A DNA stretch of 64,000 bases from Pseudomonas mohnii (GTDB lineage Bacteria; Pseudomonadota; Gammaproteobacteria; Pseudomonadales; Pseudomonadaceae). Location of the stretch: the NCBI RefSeq assembly GCF_900105115.1, contig NZ_FNRV01000001.1, positions 3,395,501 through 3,459,500 on the forward strand, read 5' to 3'. Positions 7,963 to 15,411 of the stretch are shown here, one piece after another (the first letter of the stretch is position 1; each line of letters begins with the position of its first letter). The position numbers and the translations under genes are program-made. The notes beneath the pieces were generated by a model. The model was not told where the DNA came from. It searched no databases and worked only from the letters and a program-made list of their open reading frames with translations.

Positions 7963-10833
7963 ATGATCTTCAGCTCCCACCTGTCGGGCCCCACAGTGGA
8001 GCCTCGGGTTATCCGTAAACAATACGCCATGGAAATGGCGGTCGAACGCACGCGTCTGCTTTATCAGGGCTCTTTGCTGCCGACATTGTTCATGTTGATC
8101 AATGGTCTGGTCTGCGCCGGGTTGCTCTGGAGCCCGCAGCGGTACTTCCTGGTCAGTGTCTGGATGGTGTGGTTGCTGTCCCTGGTGGCCTTGCGCGTGA
8201 TTCAGGTCGCCGCCTTCGATTCGGCGATTCCCAACCGTCAGGCGCATCCCGTCTGGCGACGCATGTTTTTGCTGGGCTCCGGTCTGACTGGCTTGACCCT
8301 CGCTGGCGCGGGCATCGCGCTGGTTCCCGCCGATAACTTCATCCAGCAGGCCTGGGTTTTCGGTCTGATCGGCGCCGCGGCACTCTCAGCCAGTGTGGCC
8401 TATGCGGTCAGCCTGCCGGGGTTCCTGTCGTTCACTTTGCCCTGTTTGTTGCCGGCCATCGCCTATCTGTTCTGGGGCGGCGATGAGCAGGCGCAAGGCT
8501 GGGGCTGGTTCGGCCTGATTTTGTTGGGCGCCCTGAGCGTGGTGGCCTGGCAGGTCAACCGCCTGATCGATCGAGAGTTATTGCGACGCTTCCAGAATCA
8601 AGCGTTGATCGAGCATTTGCAGCAGGCGCAAAACTGCAGCGACCAGCTCAATCAAAAGCTGGCTAGCGAAGTTGAGCAGCGCCGTCGCGCCGAAAACGAA
8701 CTGCGTGAAATTCAGGCCGGCCTGGAAAGCCGTGTTGCACAACGCAGCCTTGAGCTGGACGCCGCCAACCAGGCGCTGAGCAAGAGTGAGGCTCGACTGG
8801 CCCTGGCATTGGAGGCCAGTGAGCTGGGGCTATGGGACTGGAACCTGCAAACCGATGAGGTCCATCACACCCAGATTCAGGAGCTGTTCGGCCTGGAGCC
8901 GGAATACGTGACGGCCATGCTGCGTCATCTCAAGCCACGCCTGCATCCCGACGATCTTCCGGCGCTGAGAAAGGCGTTGGTCGAACATTTGAAGGGACGG
9001 ACCGAGGATTACCAGATCGAATACCGGGTGCGTCATGCCGACGGCCACTGGGTTTGGATCGAAGATCGCGGGCGAGCGGTGGAACGCGCTGAAAACGGCC
9101 GGGTGATCCGCATGGTCGGCACCCGTCGCGACATCAGTGCCAGCAAGGCGCTCGAAGAGCAGCAGCAACTGGCGGCGACGGTGTTCGAGGCGGCCAGCGA
9201 GGGCATTGTGATTTTTGATCCGAATTACGCCCTGATCGCCATCAATCAGGCCTTCAGCCGCGTGACTGGCTATGAGATCGAAGACATGCTGGGGCGCAAC
9301 GTCGTCGAGTTGCCCTGCAGTCGCGATGCGCGCCGACACTACGGAGCGATTCACCAGGCGCTGGAGCAATACGGCAGCTGGCAGGGTGAACTGGTGGAAA
9401 CCCGCAAGAACGGTGAGATGTACCCGCAATGGCTGCAATTGAGCACTGTGCGCGATACTCGGGGAAAGGTAAGCCATATTGTCGGCTTCTTCTCCGATCT
9501 CTCGGCGCGGCGAGAATCCGAAGAGCGCATGCGCTATCTGACCCATTACGACGAACTGACGGGCCTGGCCAACCGGGCGATGTTCCGCGAACGGCTCAGC
9601 GAAGCGCATCAGCGAGTGCGCCAGGGCGGCTATCGCAGCCTGGCACTGCTGCATATCAATCTGGATCGCTTCAAACAGCTCAACGATAGTCTTGGCCACG
9701 AAGTCGCCGATCAGTTGCTGCAGAAAATGGCTCGGCGGTTGGTCAACGCGCTGCCCGAGGCGGACACCATTGCGCGTTTGTCGGGCGACGAGTTTGCCGT
9801 GTTATTCAATTCCTACGGCAACCTCTCGAGCCTGGCGCGGGTAGCGACGCGCTTGTCGAATAAGTTGCGTTTGCCGTTGACCATCGATGGCCATGAACTG
9901 GTGGTCAGCTCATCCATGGGCATCAGCCTGTTGCCGGACAACGCCCGGGAGATTTCCGCGCTGGTCAGCCAGTCGAACATGGCCATGCAACATGCCAAAC
10001 ATCTGGGCGGCAATAATTTCCAGTTCTACACCGACAGCCTGCAAGCCAGCACGCTGGAGCGCTTGCAGCTGGAAAACCAGCTGCGCAAAGCCATCGATGA
10101 GAATCAGTTGATGGTGTTCTACCAGCCGAAGCTGTGTCTTGCCACGGGCAAGCTGAATGCTGCCGAGGCCTTGGTGCGCTGGGACCACCCGACCATGGGC
10201 CGCGTGCCGCCGGGAGACTTCATCGGGCTGGCGGAAGAAACCGGGCTGATCGGTCCAATTGGCGAATTCGTGTTGCGTCAGGCCTGCTGGCAGGCCTGTG
10301 AGTGGCAGCGACAGGGGCTTGAGCCTATTCGGGTGTCGGTCAATCTGTCGGTGTATCAACTGCGTCAGGGCAAACTGGTCAGCCTGGTTCGGCAGGTGCT
10401 GGAGGAAACCGGTCTGGCGCCGCATTACCTGGAGCTGGAGCTCACCGAAAGCCAGTTGCTGGACAGCGTCGAGCACATCATCGCGAATTTCCAGCAGCTG
10501 CGTGATTTGGGCGTGAAGCTGGCGATCGATGATTTCGGTACCGGCTATTCGTCACTGAGCTATCTCAAGCGCATCCCGGTGGATTACGTGAAGATTGATC
10601 AGGCGTTCATTCGAGGCCTGGGGGAGGGTAGCGAGGACGCGGCGATTACCCGGGCGATCATCGCCATGGCTCACGGCTTGTCGTTGAAGGTAGTGGCGGA
10701 AGGGGTCGAGCGTCAGGAGCAACTTGAATTCCTCAAGCAAGAGCACTGCGACGAGGTGCAAGGGTATCTGATCAGCCGGCCCATCGAGGCGGAGAGCCTG
10801 GCGATCCTGTTGCGGGAGCAATTCGTCGGTTGA
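7963..10833 (+). CDS. Membrane PAS-GGDEF-EAL cyclic-di-GMP protein
   Basis: 956-residue inner-membrane signalling protein. Order of domains: about five to six transmembrane helices (residues 30-205), a coiled coil (215-290), a PAS domain with PAC (about 291-420, WDWNLQTDEVHH to GTRRDIS), a second PAS (430-545), GGDEF (about 560-700) and EAL (about 715-950). The GGDEF active-site motif reads SGDEF at residue 607. The EAL domain keeps its key residues: EAL at 735-737, NLS, ELTES, DDFGTGYSS and EGVE. The protein is therefore probably a cyclic-di-GMP phosphodiesterase, with the GGDEF domain weakly active or a GTP sensor. Start ATG 7963 is chosen from the onset of the conserved sequence; no strong ribosome site is visible. 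Confidence 0.88.
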   Translation: MIFSSHLSGPTVEPRVIRKQYAMEMAVERTRLLYQGSLLPTLFMLINGLVCAGLLWSPQRYFLVSVWMVWLLSLVALRVIQVAAFDSAIPNRQAHPVWRRMFLLGSGLTGLTLAGAGIALVPADNFIQQAWVFGLIGAAALSASVAYAVSLPGFLSFTLPCLLPAIAYLFWGGDEQAQGWGWFGLILLGALSVVAWQVNRLIDRELLRRFQNQALIEHLQQAQNCSDQLNQKLASEVEQRRRAENELREIQAGLESRVAQRSLELDAANQALSKSEARLALALEASELGLWDWNLQTDEVHHTQIQELFGLEPEYVTAMLRHLKPRLHPDDLPALRKALVEHLKGRTEDYQIEYRVRHADGHWVWIEDRGRAVERAENGRVIRMVGTRRDISASKALEEQQQLAATVFEAASEGIVIFDPNYALIAINQAFSRVTGYEIEDMLGRNVVELPCSRDARRHYGAIHQALEQYGSWQGELVETRKNGEMYPQWLQLSTVRDTRGKVSHIVGFFSDLSARRESEERMRYLTHYDELTGLANRAMFRERLSEAHQRVRQGGYRSLALLHINLDRFKQLNDSLGHEVADQLLQKMARRLVNALPEADTIARLSGDEFAVLFNSYGNLSSLARVATRLSNKLRLPLTIDGHELVVSSSMGISLLPDNAREISALVSQSNMAMQHAKHLGGNNFQFYTDSLQASTLERLQLENQLRKAIDENQLMVFYQPKLCLATGKLNAAEALVRWDHPTMGRVPPGDFIGLAEETGLIGPIGEFVLRQACWQACEWQRQGLEPIRVSVNLSVYQLRQGKLVSLVRQVLEETGLAPHYLELELTESQLLDSVEHIIANFQQLRDLGVKLAIDDFGTGYSSLSYLKRIPVDYVKIDQAFIRGLGEGSEDAAITRAIIAMAHGLSLKVVAEGVERQEQLEFLKQEHCDEVQGYLISRPIEAESLAILLREQFVG

Positions 10834-10840
10834 ATGGCAA

Positions 10841-10879
10841 GATTTCCCGTCGGGCAGGTTTGAATGCCGACGGGAAATC
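10841..10879. terminator. Long hairpin between convergent genes
   Basis: Perfect 13-base arms GATTTCCCGTCGG / CCGACGGGAAATC with a 13-base loop, in the 61-base gap between the GGDEF/EAL gene and the convergent 104-residue gene. There is no clear T run on either side, so it is a likely bidirectional terminator or mRNA 3'-end stabiliser. Confidence 0.6.
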
Positions 10880-10894
10880 GGGAATATGATGTTT

Positions 10895-11209
10895 TTAGTG
10901 GGTCATCAGAACTTCATCGATATGGTGAATTAACTTTCCGTCGTGAAAGATACTGACGCCGGTGACATAGGATTCGCCAGATACTTTATATTCGACAAGT
11001 TTGTCGGTCTCGACCTGTAAAGAAATCTGATTGGAAGTTTCAAGTTTCAAATCCAGGCTAAGGTCATAGGATTTGTCCTGTATCGGACTGAGTTCAAGCT
11101 TGGGTGTGATGCCCGTATGGGCAACGGTCACAGTGCCGAAGGTGCGGAAAGATTTGGCGCCAGGCATGCGATCGATTTGTGCGGTCCAGTTCTTGGTTTT
11201 AATGCTCAT
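10895..11209 (-). CDS. Hypothetical 104-residue beta-rich protein
   Basis: Not recognised. The protein has no signal peptide or membrane segment. Alternating hydrophobic and polar stretches (SFRTFGTVTVAH, YDLSLDLKLETSNQISLQVE, YVTGVSIFHDGKLIHHIDEVL) suggest an all-beta fold. The gene has a good start (ATG behind AGGAAC) and a hairpin after its stop. Base composition is less GC-rich than the neighbours, and the 350 bases upstream are AT-rich, hinting at separate acquisition. It lies between the GGDEF/EAL gene and the RpiR-type regulator with no functional link seen. Confidence 0.7.
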   Translation of the reverse strand: MSIKTKNWTAQIDRMPGAKSFRTFGTVTVAHTGITPKLELSPIQDKSYDLSLDLKLETSNQISLQVETDKLVEYKVSGESYVTGVSIFHDGKLIHHIDEVLMTH

Positions 11210-11561
11210 GATATAGAGTTCCTTTAATTAATTGTTGTTGCTTCCTGCGGAGTTAATATATCGAGCAAAGTTTGATTGCGGGTAATAAAATAAAGTTGTG
11301 TTTGTAAGGTTATGTATATTGTTTTTATTGTTCTGGCGAGTCGGGATGAACCATCACTTAGCCGGCTGAAGACCGTAGTGAGCGCGAAAAGGGGAGGCAA
11401 GGGGCTGCTTCAAGCATCAGGCAGGACTGCTACATGAAGCGCAGGCACGTGAAATCGAGGGATCTGGTTACGCATTGAGCAGGCAAAAAGCCGTTTCATG
11501 TAGTATAACTACAAGCTTGCTACATCCCCCGGCGCTTGCCCATAACAAAGAGTCCACCCCT
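11210..11561. other. AT-rich intergenic region with regulator control site
   Basis: 352 bases without a gene. Bases 11210-11340 are markedly AT-rich and probably hold the promoter of the minus-strand hypothetical gene. Bases 11341-11480 show no recognised element. The HexR-type operator at 11499-11513 lies near the right end, just upstream of the regulator start. Confidence 0.6.
11499..11513. promoter_or_regulatory. HexR-type operator, probable autoregulation site
   Basis: The 15-mer TGTAGTATAACTACA is a perfect 6-3-6 inverted repeat and matches the HexR consensus TGTARTWWWAYTACA as I remember it. It lies 48 bases upstream of the TTG start of an RpiR-family regulator, a natural place for autorepression. 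The flanking CA/AG bases do not extend the symmetry. Confidence 0.65.
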
Positions 11562-12428
11562 TTGAATCTGCTGCAACACATCGCCCAGTCTCGCCACCTG
11601 TTACGCAAGTCGGAGCTCAAGGTCGCCGACCACGTGCTGCTTGATCCTGCGGCCGTGATGCACAGTTCCATGGCTGATCTGGCCCATAGCGTGGGCATCA
11701 GCGAGCCGACCATCGTGCGCTTTTGCCGCGCCATCGGTTGCTCCGGGTTCCAGGACCTGAAGCTGAAGCTGGCCCAGAGCCTGGCGGCTGGCGCGAGCTT
11801 CGGGCAGTTCGCGATCCACGAAGACGATTCGGTCGCTGATTACAGCCTGAAGATTTTCGACACCACGTTGCACACCTTGATGGAGGTTCGCGAGAAGCTC
11901 GATCCCCTGGAGTTGCAGCGAGCCGTGACGCTGATGTCACAGGCTCAGCGCGTGGAATTCTATGGTTTCGGCGCATCGGGTGCGGTCGCGGCGGATGCCC
12001 AGCACAAGTTCTTCCGTTTGCTGCTCACGGCTGCGGCCTATTCCGACCCTCACATGCAGGCAATGTCGGCGGTGACCCTGAAACCGACCGACGTGGCGAT
12101 CTGTATTTCCCAGTCTGGACGTTCCAAGGATTTGCTGATCACCGCCAACCTGGTGCGTGAAAGCGGTGCGTCATTGATCACGCTTTGCCCGAGTCAGACG
12201 CCGTTGGCCGAACTGTCGACCGTCAACCTGGCGATCGATGTGCATGAAGACACCGAAATCTACACACCGCTTACCTCGCGTATTGCTCACCTGGTGGTGA
12301 TCGATGTCCTGGCGATGGGGGTGGCCATGGCCCGTGGCCCGAGCCTGGTCAATCACCTCAAGAGCGTCAAGCGCAGCCTTCGCGGCTTGCGGTTATCGCC
12401 CAAGTCGGTGAAAGCACTGGACGAATGA
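11562..12428 (+). CDS. RpiR/HexR-family transcriptional regulator
   Basis: 288-residue cytoplasmic regulator. An N-terminal RpiR-type helix-turn-helix (residues 1-77; MADLAHSVGISEPTIVRFCR) is followed by a sugar-isomerase (SIS) effector domain (about 110-260; FYGFGASGAVAADAQHKFF, ISQSGRSKDL, TSRIAHLVVIDVLA). The family senses phosphosugars; HexR responds to 2-keto-3-deoxy-6-phosphogluconate. I chose the TTG start (MNLLQHIAQ) because the in-frame ATG at 11475 would put the operator inside the gene and adds a non-family N-terminus. AAAGAG precedes the TTG. It sits beside the pyruvate carboxylase locus, not beside zwf or edd, and it differs from canonical HexR, so it may be a HexR paralogue. Confidence 0.85.
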   Translation: MNLLQHIAQSRHLLRKSELKVADHVLLDPAAVMHSSMADLAHSVGISEPTIVRFCRAIGCSGFQDLKLKLAQSLAAGASFGQFAIHEDDSVADYSLKIFDTTLHTLMEVREKLDPLELQRAVTLMSQAQRVEFYGFGASGAVAADAQHKFFRLLLTAAAYSDPHMQAMSAVTLKPTDVAICISQSGRSKDLLITANLVRESGASLITLCPSQTPLAELSTVNLAIDVHEDTEIYTPLTSRIAHLVVIDVLAMGVAMARGPSLVNHLKSVKRSLRGLRLSPKSVKALDE

Positions 12429-12450
12429 TTTCAAGGTTGGCGTGGACTTT

Positions 12451-12478
12451 GTGGCGAGGGAGCAAGCTCCCTCGCCAC
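12451..12478. repeat. REP hairpin, GTGGCGAGG type
   Basis: Arms GTGGCGAGGGAGC / GCTCCCTCGCCAC (13 bases) around AA. The same core recurs at 61483-61514. It probably also serves as the terminator region of the RpiR-type regulator. Confidence 0.85.
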
Positions 12479-12588
12479 GGGTGCCGCGGCGACCGACAAA
12501 TTTTCATCAGTCTGTAACTTCAGAGCCGCCAAAGCGTCATCCCCCGCGCCTATCTTGAAGCTCCCGTACTCGCCTTGGGAGACTCGAA

Positions 12589-12801
12589 ATGGCCCTGCCT
12601 TACGAAGAACGCAACAGCGCTGTCAAAACCCGTCGCCAGCAAGAAGATCAGCGCCGCATGGAATTTCGCCGCGCCATCGAAGATCGCTGTGAACGCCGTC
12701 AGCTTCTGGCCGAGATTGGTGATTTTCCTGAAGATCCGGAACTCAACTTTTGGCAGGCTGCATCGACAGCTTCCCGTCGAAACGCTCAACCAGCGCGCTG
12801 A
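12589..12801 (+). CDS. PA3496-family small protein
   Basis: 70-residue basic and acidic protein resembling the PA3496 family (annotated in Pseudomonas as putative envelope-integrity protein), from the segments RRQQEDQRRMEFRRAIEDRCE and ERRQLLAEIGDFPEDPEL. It has no signal peptide or membrane helix and is mostly helical and highly charged. ATG follows GGGAGA at good spacing. Its last 59 bases overlap the 3' end of pycR on the opposite strand, so the two mRNAs can pair. Function is not established. Confidence 0.75.
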   Translation: MALPYEERNSAVKTRRQQEDQRRMEFRRAIEDRCERRQLLAEIGDFPEDPELNFWQAASTASRRNAQPAR

Positions 12802-13705
12802 TCTGTACGCGTTCGCTGCGAATGAACGCAAGGAATGCGTGAGCCACCGGTGACAGCCGTTTAGCCTTGGCCTGCACCAGGCACCAGCTGCGATACAGCG
12901 GCAGCTCCTCGACCGGTAACTCGATCAATCCGCCGGTCGCCAGTTCAAGGTTCAGGGCGTGGCGCGTCAACAGCGCCACGCCCAGACCCGCCAATACGCA
13001 TTCACGCTGGGCTTCGGCTGACGAGACTTCCTGGGTCTGGTTGAAGTGCACGCGCTTCTCTTTGAAATACTCTTCGCAAGCCAGTCGCGTCCCGGAGCCG
13101 GACTCGCGCATCAGCAGTGTGTAGGGCTCAAGATCCTGCAATCGCAGCGGCCCCATGTGGCACAGCGGATGATCCGGCGGCGCCACGGCGACGATGGGAT
13201 TGTTGAGGAACGGCAAGAACTCCAGGCCCATGTCCTGCGGCACCATCGACATGATCACCAGGTCGTCGCGGTTGTCCGACAGGCGTCGAATCACCTGTCC
13301 GCGGTTGACCACCGTCAGTTGTAGGTTCACTTCCGGGTGCTGGCGCTTGAAGGCGGCAAACAGGTGTGGAACGAAATACTTGGCGCTGGATTCCACCGCC
13401 AGCTTCAATTGCCCCTGCAGCGAGCCCTGCATGTCCGAGAGCTGCATGTCGAGGTTTTCCAGGCGCCCGAAAATGTCCCGGCTGGCGCGTTGAAGGGCTT
13501 CTGCCGCTTCCGTCATGTAGAGTTTCTTGCCGACGTAGTCGAACAAAGGTTGACCAATCAGTTCCTCAAGTTGCCGAATCTGTAGGCTAACGGCCGGTTG
13601 TGTGAGCGACATTTCGTCGGCTGCACGGCTGTAGGACCTCAGGTCACAGACTTCATTGAAAATCTGCAATTGACGCAATGTCATACGCATCAATGACTTA
13701 CGCAT
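12743..13705 (-). CDS. pycR: LysR-family regulator of pyruvate carboxylase, PycR
   Basis: 320-residue LysR-type regulator. The helix-turn-helix is at residues 8-65 (LRQLQIFNEVCDLRSYSRAA, SLTQPAVSLQIRQLEELIG) and the substrate-binding domain runs from about 95 to 300. It is divergent from pycA across 190 bases, the same arrangement as P. aeruginosa pycR with its carboxylase genes, where PycR has been reported to affect virulence and lipid or anaerobic metabolism. The start is the ATG preceded by GAGAG; ATGs at codons 6 and 8 are alternatives. Its 3' end overlaps the PA3496-like gene. The name rests on context plus family. Confidence 0.82.
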   Translation of the reverse strand: MRKSLMRMTLRQLQIFNEVCDLRSYSRAADEMSLTQPAVSLQIRQLEELIGQPLFDYVGKKLYMTEAAEALQRASRDIFGRLENLDMQLSDMQGSLQGQLKLAVESSAKYFVPHLFAAFKRQHPEVNLQLTVVNRGQVIRRLSDNRDDLVIMSMVPQDMGLEFLPFLNNPIVAVAPPDHPLCHMGPLRLQDLEPYTLLMRESGSGTRLACEEYFKEKRVHFNQTQEVSSAEAQRECVLAGLGVALLTRHALNLELATGGLIELPVEELPLYRSWCLVQAKAKRLSPVAHAFLAFIRSERVQISALVERFDGKLSMQPAKS

Positions 13706-13742
13706 TTTTTTGTCGCTCTCTTCGCCGGCAGATGTTTCAACT

Positions 13743-13758
13743 ATAAGTCTTTACTTAT
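13743..13758. promoter_or_regulatory. Candidate PycR operator
   Basis: Inverted repeat ATAAGT, four bases, ACTTAT in the divergent pycR-pycA spacer, 38 bases upstream of the pycR start. A second palindrome, AATAATTATT, lies at 13768-13777. LysR regulators usually bind such dyads between divergent genes. Not matched to a known PycR site. Confidence 0.4.
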
Positions 13759-13895
13759 GCATGACCCAATAATTATTCATTTTTGTTAATTCCTTGCGAG
13801 GGCTAGTGTGGGGCCGCGACCAGATTGAAACATTTGGTCACGCGTCGACCTGGTCTAGCAGGTCGTGGGTACCACCGGCTCATGGGAACCTCCAA

Positions 13896-15311
13896 GTGAT
13901 AAAAAAGATCCTGATCGCCAACCGTGGTGAGATTGCCGTACGAATCGTGCGTGCTTGCGCCGAAATGGGCATTCGCTCGGTCGCGATCTATTCCGACGCC
14001 GACCGCCATGCCCTGCATGTGAAGCGTGCGGACGAAGCCCACAGCATCGGTGCCGAGCCGCTGGCCGGTTACCTGAACCCGCGCAAGCTGGTGAACCTGG
14101 CTGTGGAAACCGGTTGCGATGCGCTGCACCCCGGCTACGGATTCCTTTCGGAAAACGCCGAACTGGCGGACATCTGCGCCGAACGCGGGATCAAATTCAT
14201 TGGTCCATCGGCTGAAGTCATTCGTCGCATGGGTGACAAGACCGAAGCGCGCCGCAGCATGATCAAGGCAGGCGTGCCGGTGACTCCAGGCACCGAAGGC
14301 AACGTGTCGGGCATCGAAGAGGCCCTGCTCGAGGGTGATCGTATCGGTTACCCGGTGATGCTCAAGGCCACTTCCGGTGGTGGCGGTCGCGGCATTCGTC
14401 GTTGCAACAGCCGCGAAGAACTCGAACAAGCCTTCCCACGCGTCATTTCCGAAGCCACCAAGGCTTTCGGTTCTGCGGAAGTGTTTCTGGAAAAGTGCAT
14501 CGTCAACCCGAAACACATCGAAGCGCAGATTCTTGGCGACAGCTTTGGCAACGTGGTGCACCTGTTCGAGCGTGATTGCTCGATCCAGCGTCGCAACCAA
14601 AAGCTGATCGAGATCGCCCCGAGCCCGCAACTGACCCCTGAACAGCGCGCCTACATCGGCGACCTGTCGGTGCGTGCAGCCAAGGCTGTGGGTTACGAGA
14701 ACGCCGGCACTGTGGAGTTCCTGCTCGCCGAGGGCGAGGTGTACTTCATGGAAATGAACACCCGGGTGCAGGTGGAACACACCATCACCGAAGAAATCAC
14801 CGGCATCGACATTGTTCGCGAGCAGATCCGCATCGCCTCCGGGCTGCCGCTTTCGGTGAAGCAGGAAGATATCCAGCACCGTGGTTTCGCCCTGCAGTTC
14901 CGGATCAACGCCGAAGACCCAAAAAACAATTTCCTGCCGAGCTTCGGCAAGATCACTCGTTACTACGCTCCCGGCGGCCCGGGCGTGCGGACCGACACGG
15001 CGATCTACACCGGTTACACCATTCCGCCGTTCTACGATTCCATGTGCCTGAAACTGGTGGTGTGGGCGTTGACCTGGGAAGAAGCGCTGGACCGTGGCTT
15101 GCGTGCCCTCGACGACATGCGTCTGCAAGGGGTCAAGACCACCGCCGCGTACTACCAGGAAATCCTGCGTAACCCGGAATTCCGTAGCGGCCAGTTCAAC
15201 ACCAGCTTCGTTGAAAGCCACCCTGAACTGACCAACTACTCGATCAAGCGCAAACCCGAAGAGCTGGCCCTGGCCATCGCCGCCGCCATCGCCGCACACG
15301 CCGGTTTATGA
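13896..15311 (+). CDS. pycA: Pyruvate carboxylase subunit A (biotin carboxylase)
   Basis: 471-residue ATP-grasp enzyme that carboxylates biotin with bicarbonate and ATP; with PycB it forms the two-subunit pyruvate carboxylase making oxaloacetate from pyruvate. Visible motifs: IANRGEIAVRIVRACAEMG near the start, the glycine-rich loop KATSGGGGRGIR (about residue 160), ENAGTVEFLL and EMNTRVQVEH. Length matches AccC/PycA proteins. The start is the GTG at 13896 (reading MIKKILIANRGE); upstream in-frame residues are not family-like. AccC of acetyl-CoA carboxylase is the alternative, but the downstream pycB decides. A repeat element separates it from pycB. Confidence 0.92.
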   Translation: MIKKILIANRGEIAVRIVRACAEMGIRSVAIYSDADRHALHVKRADEAHSIGAEPLAGYLNPRKLVNLAVETGCDALHPGYGFLSENAELADICAERGIKFIGPSAEVIRRMGDKTEARRSMIKAGVPVTPGTEGNVSGIEEALLEGDRIGYPVMLKATSGGGGRGIRRCNSREELEQAFPRVISEATKAFGSAEVFLEKCIVNPKHIEAQILGDSFGNVVHLFERDCSIQRRNQKLIEIAPSPQLTPEQRAYIGDLSVRAAKAVGYENAGTVEFLLAEGEVYFMEMNTRVQVEHTITEEITGIDIVREQIRIASGLPLSVKQEDIQHRGFALQFRINAEDPKNNFLPSFGKITRYYAPGGPGVRTDTAIYTGYTIPPFYDSMCLKLVVWALTWEEALDRGLRALDDMRLQGVKTTAAYYQEILRNPEFRSGQFNTSFVESHPELTNYSIKRKPEELALAIAAAIAAHAGL

Positions 15312-15316
15312 ATAAA

Positions 15317-15397
15317 CAGCTGCAAGTTGTCAGCGGCAAGCTTCAAGTAAAAGCAGATTGGCTTTTTCTTGCAGCTTGTAGCTTGAAACTTGTCGCT
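15317..15397. repeat. Imperfect palindromic repeat between pycA and pycB
   Basis: A stretch rich in CAAGC/GCTTG words. Arms AGCGGCAAGCTTCAAG (15332-15347) and CTTGAAACTTGTCGCT (15382-15397) pair with two mismatches. GCTGCAAG at 15319 can also pair with CTTGCAGC at 15368. It ends just upstream of the pycB ribosome site. The same repeat type occurs at 57451-57541 and 58400-58495. Confidence 0.8.
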
Positions 15398-15411
15398 ATG
15401 AGGAGATACCA

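Noticed and set aside
11475..11561. An ATG at 11475 as the start of the RpiR-type regulator
   Set aside because: It would place the palindromic operator in the coding region and add 29 residues not seen in the family. The TTG at 11562 fits better.
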